Shown piece by piece: positions 26,501-33,942 of a stretch of 64,000 nucleotides of DNA. The DNA is from Leifsonia xyli (GTDB taxonomy: Bacteria; Actinomycetota; Actinomycetes; Actinomycetales; Microbacteriaceae), in contig QFQR01000001.1 in the NCBI GenBank assembly GCA_003243275.1, positions 558,001-622,000 on the forward strand, read 5' to 3'. The position numbers and the translations under genes are program-made. The number at the start of each line of letters is the position of its first letter. Position 1 is the first letter of the stretch. The notes under the pieces were generated by a model. It searched no databases, was not told the DNA's origin, and saw only the letters and a list, made by a program, of their open reading frames with translations.

Positions 26501-27372
26501 TCGGCAATCTGGCCGACAACCAGGCGCGCCTCGCGATCTACGACTCGCTGCTGTCGGAGTACGCGGCCCTCGCCTTCGAGTACGGCTACTCGGTGGAGCG
26601 TCCGGATGCGCTGGTGCTCTGGGAGGCGCAGTTCGGCGACTTCGCGAACGGTGCGCAGACGGTCATCGACCAGTTCATCTCGAGCGCGGAGCAGAAGTGG
26701 GGCCAGCGCAGCGGTATCGTCATGCTGCTCCCCCACGGCTACGAGGGTCAGGGCCCCGACCACTCCTCGGCGCGCATGGAGCGCTACCTGCAGCTCGCGG
26801 CGGAGAACAACATGACGATCGCGCGCCCCTCGACGCCCGCCTCGTACTTCCACCTGCTGCGTCGTCAGGCCTACGCTCGGCCGCGGCGTCCGCTCATCGT
26901 CTTCACCCCGAAGTCGATGCTGCGCCTCAGGGGCGCGACGAGCGAGGTGGCCGATTTCACGCAGGGCAAGTTCGAGCCGGTGATCGACGACGCGCGCATC
27001 CAGGACGCGTCGACGGTCAAGCGCGTGCTGCTCCACTCCGGCAAGATCCACTACGACCTGCTGAACGAGCTGGAGAAGCGCGACGACGCGAGCGCCTTCG
27101 CCCTGGTGCGGCTGGAGCAGTTCGCTCCGCTGCCGACCGCCCAGCTGCTGCCCGTGCTGGAGAAGTACCCGGATGCCGAGCTCTGGTGGGTGCAGGACGA
27201 GCCGGAGAACCAGGGCGCCTGGCCGTTCCTCTCCTTCGAGCTCGTCCCTCAGCTCGGCGGGCGCACGATGCGGGTGGCCTCGCGGGCGGCATCCGCCTCT
27301 CCCGCGACGGGCTCCTCGAAGCGCAGCGCCGCCGAGCAGACGGAGCTCATCGCGAAGGCGCTGACGCTGTAG
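23539..27372 (+). CDS. kgd: Multifunctional 2-oxoglutarate decarboxylase/dehydrogenase E1-E2 (Kgd/OdhA)
   Basis: A 1277-residue fusion typical of Actinobacteria. Residues 1-45 hold the E1-start motif (GANEWLVDEMYERYLVDK); an Ala/Pro-rich linker follows to about 150. Residues about 155-395 are an E2 succinyltransferase catalytic domain ending in YDHRVIQGAGSGEFL, without its own lipoyl domain. The rest is a thiamine-diphosphate E1 (IGMAHRGRLNVLTNIAGK, HGDASMAGQGVV, GHNEGDDPSMTQP, HGYEGQGPDHSSARMERYLQ). It converts 2-oxoglutarate to succinyl-CoA with E3 and lipoylated partners, or to succinic semialdehyde or hydroxyoxoadipate. The start is GTG, consistent with the conserved N-terminus. Confidence 0.95.
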   Translation: MSNPVTGVTPEENASGEFGANEWLVDEMYERYLVDKESVDRSWWPILESYRPVDDPTPTSAIPLVAQPTADASPAPDAAPAAAEPPAAPAEPTPAPAPAELTPAPAEPASEAAPPTTPIARTTSAPAKPQPIPAEAPTTASTPVVADAAEAEDEVTVLKGMAKTLAVNMDQSLTVPTATSVRTVPAKLMIDNRIVINNHLRRARGGKVSFTHLIAWAMVRTLGEFPSQNVFYREDDGKPTVVSPAHVTLGIAIDLPKPDGTRSLLVPGIKRADTMTFAEFLTAYEDVVARARANKLTAADFQGVTISLTNPGGIGTEHSVPRLMRGQGCIVGAGALEYPAAFQGSSPKTLVELGIGKTITLTSTYDHRVIQGAGSGEFLKKIHELLIGERGFYEDIFSALRIPYEPIHWAEDINVDLSERISKTSRVQELINSFRVRGHLMADIDPLEYRQRSHPDLEIGSHGLTFWDLDREFVTGGFGGKRQALLREILGVLRDSYCRTVGVEYMHIQDPEQRAWFQQRLEKPYVKPTHDEQLRIMGKLNEAEAFETFLQTKYVGQKRFSLEGGESTIPLLDEILQGAAEAGLDEVAIGMAHRGRLNVLTNIAGKTYGQVFREFEGTQDPRSVQGSGDVKYHLGTEGTFTAMSGKEVPVYLAANPSHLEAVNGVLEGIVRAKQDRTGDGQYRTLPILVHGDASMAGQGVVVETLQMSQLRAYKTGGTIHVVINNQVGFTTTPQDARSSVYSTDVAKTIQAPVFHVNGDDPEAVVRVAEHAFAYRQEFKRDVVIDLVCYRRRGHNEGDDPSMTQPLMYNLIEAKRSVRTLYTEALVGRGDITAEEFEQAQTDFQDRLERAFAETHAAQTGSIPVITSDQNPVADLERPVAQQREDAAAGEPASTAVDLGVVELIGDAHDNPPAGFTVHPKLQQLLKKRFDMSRNGGVDWGFGELIALGSLLLEGTPVRLVGQDARRGTFVSRHAVFHDRENGQEWLPLGNLADNQARLAIYDSLLSEYAALAFEYGYSVERPDALVLWEAQFGDFANGAQTVIDQFISSAEQKWGQRSGIVMLLPHGYEGQGPDHSSARMERYLQLAAENNMTIARPSTPASYFHLLRRQAYARPRRPLIVFTPKSMLRLRGATSEVADFTQGKFEPVIDDARIQDASTVKRVLLHSGKIHYDLLNELEKRDDASAFALVRLEQFAPLPTAQLLPVLEKYPDAELWWVQDEPENQGAWPFLSFELVPQLGGRTMRVASRAASASPATGSSKRSAAEQTELIAKALTL

Positions 27373-27391
27373 CTCTTTCCCCCTCATGGGG

Positions 27392-27424
27392 ACGAGGGGC
27401 ATCGCATTCAGCGGTGCCCCTCGT
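27392..27424. terminator. Hairpin after kgd, before convergent rsrA
   Basis: Perfect 10-base arms (ACGAGGGGCA and TGCCCCTCGT) enclose a 13-base loop. It begins 20 bases after the kgd stop and lies between convergent genes. No T-run follows, as is common in high-GC Actinobacteria. Confidence 0.6.
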
Positions 27425-27486
27425 GGTTTCGATCGGCCCGCTCGGCGGGCGACTCGTTCAGCGGGGCGGCGCGCTCCTGCGGCGGC

Positions 27487-27711
27487 TCAGCCGAGCGAGG
27501 CGAGGATGGAGGCGCGCAGCTCGTCGGGGGTCTTCTCCTGGCAGGCGCGTTGCACCTTCTGGATGAGGGTGAGCCCCACGAGGTGCTCGGTGGAGCAGTC
27601 CTGGCAGTGGTCGAGGTGCTCCTGGATGTCGCTGAGATCCTGATCGGAGAGCTCGCGGTGGAGGAATTCTTCGAGTTCAGCCTTCGCTTTGTCGCAGCCG
27701 CAGTCGGTCAT
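27487..27711 (-). CDS. rsrA: Zinc anti-sigma factor, RsrA/RshA type
   Basis: A 74-residue redox-sensing anti-sigma factor. The HxxxCxxC zinc site is seen in QEHLDHCQDCSTEH, with further Cys at CGCDK near the N-terminus and in VQRACQEK, giving the thiols that form a disulfide under oxidation and release the sigma factor. It directly follows sigH with an ATGA overlap, the usual arrangement of the mycothiol-system SigR-RsrA pair. Confidence 0.92.
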   Translation of the reverse strand: MTDCGCDKAKAELEEFLHRELSDQDLSDIQEHLDHCQDCSTEHLVGLTLIQKVQRACQEKTPDELRASILASLG

Positions 27712-28325
27712 TTGCTTCTCCCGGTGGAGGCGTCCGCGGCGGTGTATCCGCGCTCGCGGGCGTAGTCGGCGAGGCGCTCGCGCAACAGGCGGCGTCCTCG
27801 GTGGAGTCGGCTCATCACGGTGCCGACGGGGGTCTTCATGATGTCCGCGATCTCCTGGTAGGAGAAGCCCTCGACATCCGCCAGGTAGACGGCGAGACGG
27901 AAGTCCTCGGGGATCGACTGGAGTGCCTCTTTGACGTCGCTGTCGGGGAGGTGGTCGATCGCCTCGGCTTCCGCGGACCTCGTGGTGCGTCCCTGGGTGA
28001 GGGACTCGGCGGAACCCAGCTGCCAGTCCTCGAGCTCGTCGAGGGTGCCCTGGTAGGGGCCTCGTTGGTTCTTGCGGTAGCTGTTGATGTAGGTGTTGGT
28101 GAGGATGCGGTACAGCCACGCCTTGAGGTTGGTCCCCTGCTCGAAGCCCTTGAAAGCGGCGAACGCCTTCGTGTAGGTCTCCTGCACGAGATCGCCCGCA
28201 TCCGCGGGATTCCGGGTCATGCGCATCGCCGCGGCGTAGAGCTGATCCATGAAGGGGATCGCCTGCTCGGCGAAGAGACCCTTCAACTCGTCGGGGGTGC
28301 GGTCGGGGAGCGCGCTGTCAGCCAT
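27708..28325 (-). CDS. sigH: ECF sigma factor SigH/SigR
   Basis: A 205-residue group-4 sigma factor. Region 2 is FMDQLYAAAMRMTRNPADAG followed by DLVQETYTKAFAAF, and region 4 is ALQSIPEDFRLAVYLADVEG followed by FSYQEIADIMKTPVGTVMSR. It directs the thiol-oxidative and heat stress response and is inhibited by the RsrA encoded next. I chose ATG 28325, eight bases after TAGACT (leaderless pattern). An in-frame ATG at 28367 has a strong GGAGG site eight bases before it and would add 14 residues, so both starts may be used. I did not find a clear GGAAT/GTT autoregulated promoter. Confidence 0.92.
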   Translation of the reverse strand: MADSALPDRTPDELKGLFAEQAIPFMDQLYAAAMRMTRNPADAGDLVQETYTKAFAAFKGFEQGTNLKAWLYRILTNTYINSYRKNQRGPYQGTLDELEDWQLGSAESLTQGRTTRSAEAEAIDHLPDSDVKEALQSIPEDFRLAVYLADVEGFSYQEIADIMKTPVGTVMSRLHRGRRLLRERLADYARERGYTAADASTGRSK

Positions 28326-28435
28326 CGGCGTCGAGTCTATGCCGAGCGCCCGCAGGCCACCCGGCATGGTCGGCACCTCCAGCACCAGCACGCTCGCTCC
28401 TCTCCCGCCCCGCGGGGCACTACCCTTGACAACCG

Positions 28436-29878
28436 ATGGGCGTTCTTCGGTATTCCGGTCGTGACGAGCTGATCCCGGAGCTTCCGGGCCGCGCGGAGGA
28501 TCCGTTCGTCCTCCCTGGGGTGTCCCGAACGGATGCCGCGGACGCGGGTCCGTGGGCGGCACCGCTCGCGGACGGTCCCCTGGCGGCGCGGCTGACGCTC
28601 CCCGGATCGAAAAGCCTCACCAACCGCGAGCTCGTGCTGGCCGCCCTCGCCGACGGGCCGTCGACGCTGCGTCGGCCGCTGCATTCGCGCGACACCGCGC
28701 TCATGATCGAGGGGCTGCGCAATCTCGGCGTCGGCATCGTCGAGGTTGCGGGCGACGGCGAGTTCGGGCCGGATCTGCGGATCACGCCGGGCGAGCTGCT
28801 GGGTTCCTCGATCGACGGCGGCCTCGCGGGCACCGTGCTGCGCTTCCTGCCGATCGTGGCGGCACTCGCCCTCGGCCCGACGGCCGTCGACGGCGACCCC
28901 TACGCGCGCAAACGCCCCATGAGCGTGACGATCGAGGCGCTGCGCGGCCTCGGTGTCGAGGTGAGCGACGACGGCCGCGGCACGATGCCGTTCACGGTGC
29001 ACGGCACGGGCGCGGTGCGCGGCGGCGAGCTCGCGATCGACGCCTCCGCCTCGAGCCAGTTCGTGTCGGGTCTGCTGCTCGCCGCTCCCCGCTTCGCCGA
29101 GGGCCTCACCCTGCGGCACACGGGCGAGCGCCTGCCGAGCCTGCCCCACATCCGGATGACGATCGAGTGCCTCGCCGCGCGCGGGGTGGTCGTCGAGGAG
29201 CCGGAGCGCGGGGTGTGGGTCGTGGCGCCGCAGCCGATCCGGGCGATCGACGTGGCCATCGAACCCGATCTGTCGAACGCAGGCCCCTTCCTCGGGGCGG
29301 CGCTGCTCGCGGGCGGCACGGTCACGATCGGCGGCTGGCCGGCCACGACGACCCAGGTCGGCGACGAGTTCCTCGCGATCCTGCCGCGCCTGGGTGCCAC
29401 GGTGACGCGCGACGGCGACACCGTGACGGTCGACGGCGGCCGCGGCATCCGCGAGGGCGACGCCTTGCGGGCGACCGACCTCGATCTCACGATCGGCGGC
29501 GAGCTCGCGCCGACGGTCGCGACCCTGCTCGCCTTCGCCGACGGCCCGAGCACGATCACCGGCATCGGCCACCTGCGCGGCCACGAGACCGACCGGCTTG
29601 CGGCGCTCGCGACCGAGATCGGGCGGCTCGGCGGTCGGGTGATCGAGCACGAGGACGGCCTCGAACTCCACCCGCAGCCCCTGCACGGCGGGGCGTGGGA
29701 GTCGTATGCCGATCACCGCATGGCCACCTCGGGGGCGCTCGCGGGCCTCGTCGTGCCTGAGGTCACGGTCGACGACATCGCGACGACCGCGAAGACGCTT
29801 CCCGAGTTCCCCGAGCTGTGGAACCGGATGCTCGGCCGCGAGGGCGGAGCGACGCGCTGGGAGTCGCTTCCGCTGTGA
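28436..29878 (+). CDS. aroA: 3-phosphoshikimate 1-carboxyvinyltransferase (EPSP synthase)
   Basis: A 480-residue enzyme of the shikimate pathway that joins phosphoenolpyruvate to shikimate 3-phosphate. The substrate-binding motif LPGSKSLTNRELVLAALADG, the AGTVLRFLPIVAAL segment, KRPMSVTIEALRGLGVEV, ASSQFVSGLLLAAP and the late YADHRMATSGALAGLVVP are all present, so both inverse domains are complete. The N-terminal extension of about 45 residues (RYSGRDELIPELPGRAEDP) is common in Microbacteriaceae. The ATG follows TACCCT by nine bases, suggesting a leaderless start. It is divergent from sigH, about 110 bases away. Confidence 0.95.
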   Translation: MGVLRYSGRDELIPELPGRAEDPFVLPGVSRTDAADAGPWAAPLADGPLAARLTLPGSKSLTNRELVLAALADGPSTLRRPLHSRDTALMIEGLRNLGVGIVEVAGDGEFGPDLRITPGELLGSSIDGGLAGTVLRFLPIVAALALGPTAVDGDPYARKRPMSVTIEALRGLGVEVSDDGRGTMPFTVHGTGAVRGGELAIDASASSQFVSGLLLAAPRFAEGLTLRHTGERLPSLPHIRMTIECLAARGVVVEEPERGVWVVAPQPIRAIDVAIEPDLSNAGPFLGAALLAGGTVTIGGWPATTTQVGDEFLAILPRLGATVTRDGDTVTVDGGRGIREGDALRATDLDLTIGGELAPTVATLLAFADGPSTITGIGHLRGHETDRLAALATEIGRLGGRVIEHEDGLELHPQPLHGGAWESYADHRMATSGALAGLVVPEVTVDDIATTAKTLPEFPELWNRMLGREGGATRWESLPL

Positions 29879-29916
29879 GGCCCCGACGGTGACGCGCAGA
29901 TGACGAGGCCGACCAG

Positions 29917-30942
29917 GTGAGCTGGCTGAGCGGCGACGACGACGAGCCGGAGGGGTTCGACGCCTGGGACGAATCGGATGTGCGGGTGCGCCCCAATCCG
30001 AAGGGCAACAGGCCGCGCACCAAGATCCGGCCGAGCCACGAGAACGCCGTCGACGGCCGCGTGCTCTCGGTCGACCGGGGGCGCTACACGGTGCTCGTCG
30101 ACGAGGACGGTGCGGACGAGCGCACCGCCACCGCCACGCGGGCACGGGAGCTGCGCGACCGGGCGATCGTGACGGGCGATCGTGTGGATGTGGTGGGCGA
30201 TGCCTCCGGCGACGTCGGCACCCTGGCGCGGATCGTGCGGGTTCAGCCGCGAAGCACCCTGCTGCGCCGCAGCGCAGACGACACGGATGCCGTGGAGCGG
30301 GTGATCGTCGCGAACGCCGACCAGTTGCTCATCGTGGTGGCGGCGGCCGACCCCGAGCCGCGGCCCCGGCTGGTCGACCGCTATCTGGTCGCGGCGTATG
30401 ACGCCGGCATCCATCCGCTCATGGTGATCACCAAGACGGATCTCGCCGACCCGGGACTGTTCCTGGCGAACTTCGCGGGGCTCGAGGTGCCGGTGATCCG
30501 AAGCGCTCCGGATGCCTGGCCGATCGCCGAGCTCGCTCCCCTGCTGGCGGGGCACACCACGGTCGCCGTGGGCCATTCGGGGGTCGGCAAGTCGACGCTC
30601 GTGAACGCGCTCGTGCCGGGCACCGGGCGGGCGACCGGGGTCGTGAACGCGGTGACCGGCAGGGGGCGTCACACCTCGTCGTCGACGGTGTCGCTGCGCG
30701 TGCCGACGGGTGGCTGGATCATCGACACCCCCGGCGTGCGCTCCTTCGGGCTGGGGCACGTCGACCCGGCCAACATCCTGCGCGGCTTCCCGGATCTCGA
30801 CGCGGTCGCCGCCGACTGCCCGCGCGGCTGCACGCACCTGGCCGAGGCACCCGATTGCGCGCTCGACGAGGGCGTCGCGGACGGGAGGCTGGATCCGGCC
30901 CGCGTCGACTCGTTGCGACGGCTGCTCGCCTCGCTCGCCTGA
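29917..30942 (+). CDS. rsgA: Ribosome small subunit-dependent GTPase A
   Basis: A 341-residue circularly permuted GTPase that helps late maturation of the 30S subunit. It has an N-terminal OB fold, G4-like TKTD, the P-loop GHSGVGKSTLVNAL at about residue 222, switch GRGRHTSSSTVSL, G3 DTPGVRSFGL, and the C-terminal zinc cluster (CPRGCTHLAEAPDCALDEG). GTG 29917 gives an N-terminus of normal length. It lies 38 bases after aroA in the same direction and is probably co-transcribed with it. Confidence 0.94.
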   Translation: MSWLSGDDDEPEGFDAWDESDVRVRPNPKGNRPRTKIRPSHENAVDGRVLSVDRGRYTVLVDEDGADERTATATRARELRDRAIVTGDRVDVVGDASGDVGTLARIVRVQPRSTLLRRSADDTDAVERVIVANADQLLIVVAAADPEPRPRLVDRYLVAAYDAGIHPLMVITKTDLADPGLFLANFAGLEVPVIRSAPDAWPIAELAPLLAGHTTVAVGHSGVGKSTLVNALVPGTGRATGVVNAVTGRGRHTSSSTVSLRVPTGGWIIDTPGVRSFGLGHVDPANILRGFPDLDAVAADCPRGCTHLAEAPDCALDEGVADGRLDPARVDSLRRLLASLA

Positions 30943-30982
30943 CGGCGGTCGCGAGACCTCGCTCCGTCGCTAGGCTCGAGGG

Positions 30983-31780
30983 GTGACCGACTCCCCCGCG
31001 TACACCATCGCCGACGACCTCGCGGTCGCCTTGACCCTGGCCGCCGAGGCCGACCTCATCGCGATGGACCGATACCTCTCCCAGGACCTCGGCATCCAGC
31101 TGAAGGCCGACAAGTCGATCGTCACGGATGCCGACACGCGCGTGGAGCGGATGATCCGCGACCGGCTCGCCGAGGTGCGCCCGCACGACGCGGTGCTCGG
31201 TGAGGAGTTCGGCGAGGAGGGCGACTCGCGGCGCCGCTGGATCATCGACCCGATCGACGGCACGAGCAACTTCGCGCGCGGCGTGCCGATCTGGGGTGCG
31301 CTCATCGCGCTCGTCGTCGACGGCGTGCCGGTGGTCGGCGTCGTGAGCGCGCCCGCGCTGGGCCGCCGCTGGTGGGGGGCGACGGGACACGGTGCCTGGC
31401 TCGAGCAGTCGGGCGGCGAGCCGCGCCGCCTCCGGGTGAGCGCGATCGACCGGCTGGCGGATGCCACGCTCAGCTACAACAACCTGCAGAGCTGGGATCA
31501 GTACGGTCACCTGGAGCGGCTCGTCGAGCTGTCTCGCGCGGTCGGACGCACCCGCGCATTCGGCGATCTCTGGGCCTACATGCTGCTCGCGGAGGGCGCG
31601 ATCGACGTCGTGGGCGAGTTCGATGTGAAGCCATGGGACATCGCGGCGCTGGTGCCGGTCATCGTCGAGGCGGGCGGTCGGGTGACCGCGGCGTCCGGGA
31701 GCGACCGGCTCGACGAGTTGAGCGTGGTCGCGAGCAACGGCCTGCTGCACGACACGGTGTTGGACGCGCTTCGAGGCTGA
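30983..31780 (+). CDS. hisN: Histidinol-phosphatase, inositol monophosphatase family
   Basis: A 265-residue magnesium-dependent phosphatase. Metal-binding motifs are GEEFGEEG, WIIDPIDGTSNFARG and the late FDVKPWDIAALVPVIVEAGG. The sequence matches the actinobacterial HisN branch, which dephosphorylates histidinol phosphate, rather than SuhB inositol phosphatases; the rsgA-hisN neighbourhood with aroA supports this. The GTG start lies six bases after TAGGCT, a probable -10 box, implying a leaderless mRNA even though rsgA is just upstream. Confidence 0.88.
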   Translation: MTDSPAYTIADDLAVALTLAAEADLIAMDRYLSQDLGIQLKADKSIVTDADTRVERMIRDRLAEVRPHDAVLGEEFGEEGDSRRRWIIDPIDGTSNFARGVPIWGALIALVVDGVPVVGVVSAPALGRRWWGATGHGAWLEQSGGEPRRLRVSAIDRLADATLSYNNLQSWDQYGHLERLVELSRAVGRTRAFGDLWAYMLLAEGAIDVVGEFDVKPWDIAALVPVIVEAGGRVTAASGSDRLDELSVVASNGLLHDTVLDALRG

Positions 31781-31783
31781 AGA

Positions 31784-31911
31784 CTTCACGTCGTGAAGTG
31801 AAGTCACCGCCGGATTCGGTACTCCGCGAGCGGGGTCGCATCCCGAAATCCTGGGCTGTTACCGAATAGTTACCGAATAAACGTCGCGCCGGGTATCTTC
31901 AAGTCTTGAAG
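31784..31911. promoter_or_regulatory. Two CTTCAnGTCnTGAAG palindromes and a tandem repeat upstream of the sugar ABC operon
   Basis: CTTCACGTCGTGAAG (31784-31798) and CTTCAAGTCTTGAAG (31897-31911) share the same symmetry and core. Between them is an 11-base direct repeat GTTACCGAATA (about 31858-31879). They lie upstream of the sugar-binding protein gene, whose leader begins near 31915. A ROK- or LacI-type regulator acting from here is plausible; none is encoded nearby. Confidence 0.55.
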
Positions 31912-31997
31912 TCAGTGCACAATCACACTGCCACTGTTCACCGTTGAGAGTGGTACTTCGAGGAAGTTCCCCCTCGCACCATGAGAAAGGGAGTGAC

Positions 31998-33059
31998 GTG
32001 AAGAAGTCATCGCTGATTTCGATCGCAGCACTCGCCGGCGCCTCGGCGCTGGTTCTTGCCGGATGTTCCAGCACCCCCTCGGGCGGCGGGGCGTCGGGAG
32101 GCACCGCCTCCACGCGCGCCTGCGTCATCCTTCCCGACACCGAGTCCTCGGACCGCTGGGAGAACGGCGACCGTCCGGCTCTCGAGAAGGCGTTCAAGGA
32201 CGCCGGCTTCGAGGCGGACATCCAGAACGCCCAGGGCTCGACCGACAAGATGGCGACCATCGCCGACCAGCAGCTCTCCAAGGGCTGCGGCGTGATGCTC
32301 GTCGTCGACTACCAGGGTGCCGGCGTCGCCGTCACCGAGAAGGTCAAGTCCGAGGGCATCCCGGTCATCGCCTACGACCGTCCCATCTCGGGCGCCGACT
32401 ACTACGTGTCGTTCGACAACGAGAAGGTCGGCGAGCTCGAAGGCCAGTCGGTCGTCGACGGCCTCAAGGCCGCAGGCAAGGACCCGGCCACCGCGGTCGT
32501 CGTCTACATGGGCGGAGACCCCTCGGACGGCAACGCGGCGATGTTCCGCACCGGCGCCGTGAAGGTCATGGAGGCCGCGGGCATCAAGCCGGCCGCCGAG
32601 CCCACCGGCGTCTGGGACACCGAGAAGTCGGCGACCAACTTCGAGCAGGCGCTGACCTCGCTCGGTGGCAAGGTCGACGCCGTCTGGTCGGCGAACGACG
32701 CCAACGCCGCCGGTGTCATCTCGGTCCTCGACAAGAACGGCCTCACCGTTCCGGTCTCGGGCCAGGACGCCTCGGTCGCGGGTCTGCAGAACGTGCTGCT
32801 CGGCAAGCAGACCGCCACGGTCTACAAGCCCTTCCAGCTCGAGGCCAAGGCCGCATCCGACCTCGCCATCAAGCTCCTGAACGGTGAGAAGCCCACCGTC
32901 GACAAGAAGCTCGACGACGGCACGCCGTACATCGCGGTCACGCCGGTTCTCGTCGGGCCGAAGGACGTGCAGAAGGTCATCGACGACGGCAACGCCAAGG
33001 CCGCCGAGATCTGCACCGGCGACGTCGCCGCCAAGTGCACGGAGTACGGCGTCAAGTAA
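31998..33059 (+). CDS. Sugar ABC transporter substrate-binding lipoprotein (xylose/ribose type)
   Basis: A 353-residue periplasmic-binding-protein type 1 lipoprotein. The signal peptide ends with lipobox VLAGC near residue 23. The ligand domain reads ACVILPDTESSDRWENGDRP, VMLVVDYQGAGVAVTEKVKS, IPVIAYDRPISGADYYVSFD and GQDASVAGLQNVLLGKQTATVYK, close to XylF-like xylose binders. GTG 31998 follows AAGGGAG. ATPase and permease genes follow after a hairpin, so this is the highly expressed first gene of the operon. D-xylose is likely, but ribose and other sugars cannot be excluded. Confidence 0.9.
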   Translation: MKKSSLISIAALAGASALVLAGCSSTPSGGGASGGTASTRACVILPDTESSDRWENGDRPALEKAFKDAGFEADIQNAQGSTDKMATIADQQLSKGCGVMLVVDYQGAGVAVTEKVKSEGIPVIAYDRPISGADYYVSFDNEKVGELEGQSVVDGLKAAGKDPATAVVVYMGGDPSDGNAAMFRTGAVKVMEAAGIKPAAEPTGVWDTEKSATNFEQALTSLGGKVDAVWSANDANAAGVISVLDKNGLTVPVSGQDASVAGLQNVLLGKQTATVYKPFQLEAKAASDLAIKLLNGEKPTVDKKLDDGTPYIAVTPVLVGPKDVQKVIDDGNAKAAEICTGDVAAKCTEYGVK

Positions 33060-33063
33060 CACC

Positions 33064-33082
33064 CGCGAGGAGGGGCCTCGCG
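33064..33082 (+). terminator. Stem-loop between binding-protein and ATPase genes
   Basis: CGCGAGG and CCTCGCG form a seven-base stem around AGGGG, starting five bases after the binding-protein stop. A hairpin here could stabilise or attenuate the transcript so that binding protein outnumbers the membrane complex. No T-tract is present. Confidence 0.45.
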
Positions 33083-33186
33083 TCGGGAGCGATTCCACGG
33101 CGCGGGGCCTCTTCCCACGACGAAACCCGCCACCGGTGGGATCATGACAGCACGGGACGACGACGTCCCAGAAAGAAGGGGCCGCC

Positions 33187-33942
33187 ATGGCCGAAACCCC
33201 CCTCATCGAGCTCACGGACATCGTGAAGAGCTTCGGCCCGGTGAATGTGCTCAAGGGTGTCAACCTCAGGGCCTACGCCGGGAAGGTCACCGCGCTGGTC
33301 GGCGACAACGGCGCCGGGAAGTCGACGCTCATCAAGGGCCTCGCCGGGGTGCAGCCCTACGACGGCGGCCAGGTGCGCTTCCAGGGCGAAGAGGTGCACC
33401 TGCACTCGCCGCGCGAAGCATCCCGCCTGGGCATCGAGGTCGTCTACCAGGACCTCGCCCTCTGCGACAACCTCGACATCGTCCAGAACATGTTCCTCGG
33501 TCGCGAGGAGACGGCGGGCGTGACCTTCGACGAAGGCCAGATGGAACGCGAAGCCAGCGAGACGCTGCGATCGCTCTCGGTGCGCACCGTGAAATCGGTG
33601 CGGCAGAAGGTCTCCTCGCTCTCCGGAGGGCAACGCCAGACCGTGGCGATCGCCCGCTCGGTGCTCAAGAAGGCCAAGCTCGTCATCCTCGACGAGCCCA
33701 CGGCCGCCCTCGGCGTCGCACAGACCGAGCAGGTGCTCAACCTCGTGCGACGACTCGCCGACCAGGGCGTCGCCGTCATCATCATCAGCCACAACCTGCA
33801 GGACGTCTTCAAGGTGGCCGACTACGTCGACGTGCTCTACCTCGGCACGATGGTCGCCTCGATCCGGACGAGCGAGACCACGAGCGACGACGTCGTGGGC
33901 TACATCACCGGCAGCAAGACCTACGACGGAGCGAACGCATGA
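33187..33942 (+). CDS. Sugar ABC transporter ATP-binding protein, single domain
   Basis: A 251-residue ATPase with Walker A GDNGAGKSTLIKGLAG (about residues 40-55), the Q-loop VVYQDLALCDNLDIVQNMFL, signature LSGGQRQTVAIARSV, Walker B LVILDEPTAALG and H-loop ISHN. Sugar importers of the RbsA/XylG type usually carry two fused ATPase domains; here there is one, as in the FrcA-like subgroup, so the complex should contain a homodimer. The ATG follows AAGGGG, and the stop overlaps the permease start (ATGA). Confidence 0.92.
   Translation: MAETPLIELTDIVKSFGPVNVLKGVNLRAYAGKVTALVGDNGAGKSTLIKGLAGVQPYDGGQVRFQGEEVHLHSPREASRLGIEVVYQDLALCDNLDIVQNMFLGREETAGVTFDEGQMEREASETLRSLSVRTVKSVRQKVSSLSGGQRQTVAIARSVLKKAKLVILDEPTAALGVAQTEQVLNLVRRLADQGVAVIIISHNLQDVFKVADYVDVLYLGTMVASIRTSETTSDDVVGYITGSKTYDGANA

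Noticed and set aside
23491..27402. A 1303-residue open frame on the minus strand opposite kgd
   Set aside because: It is a shadow of the high-GC plus-strand gene: Arg/His/Glu/Val-rich, with no domain; kgd on the other strand has full motifs.
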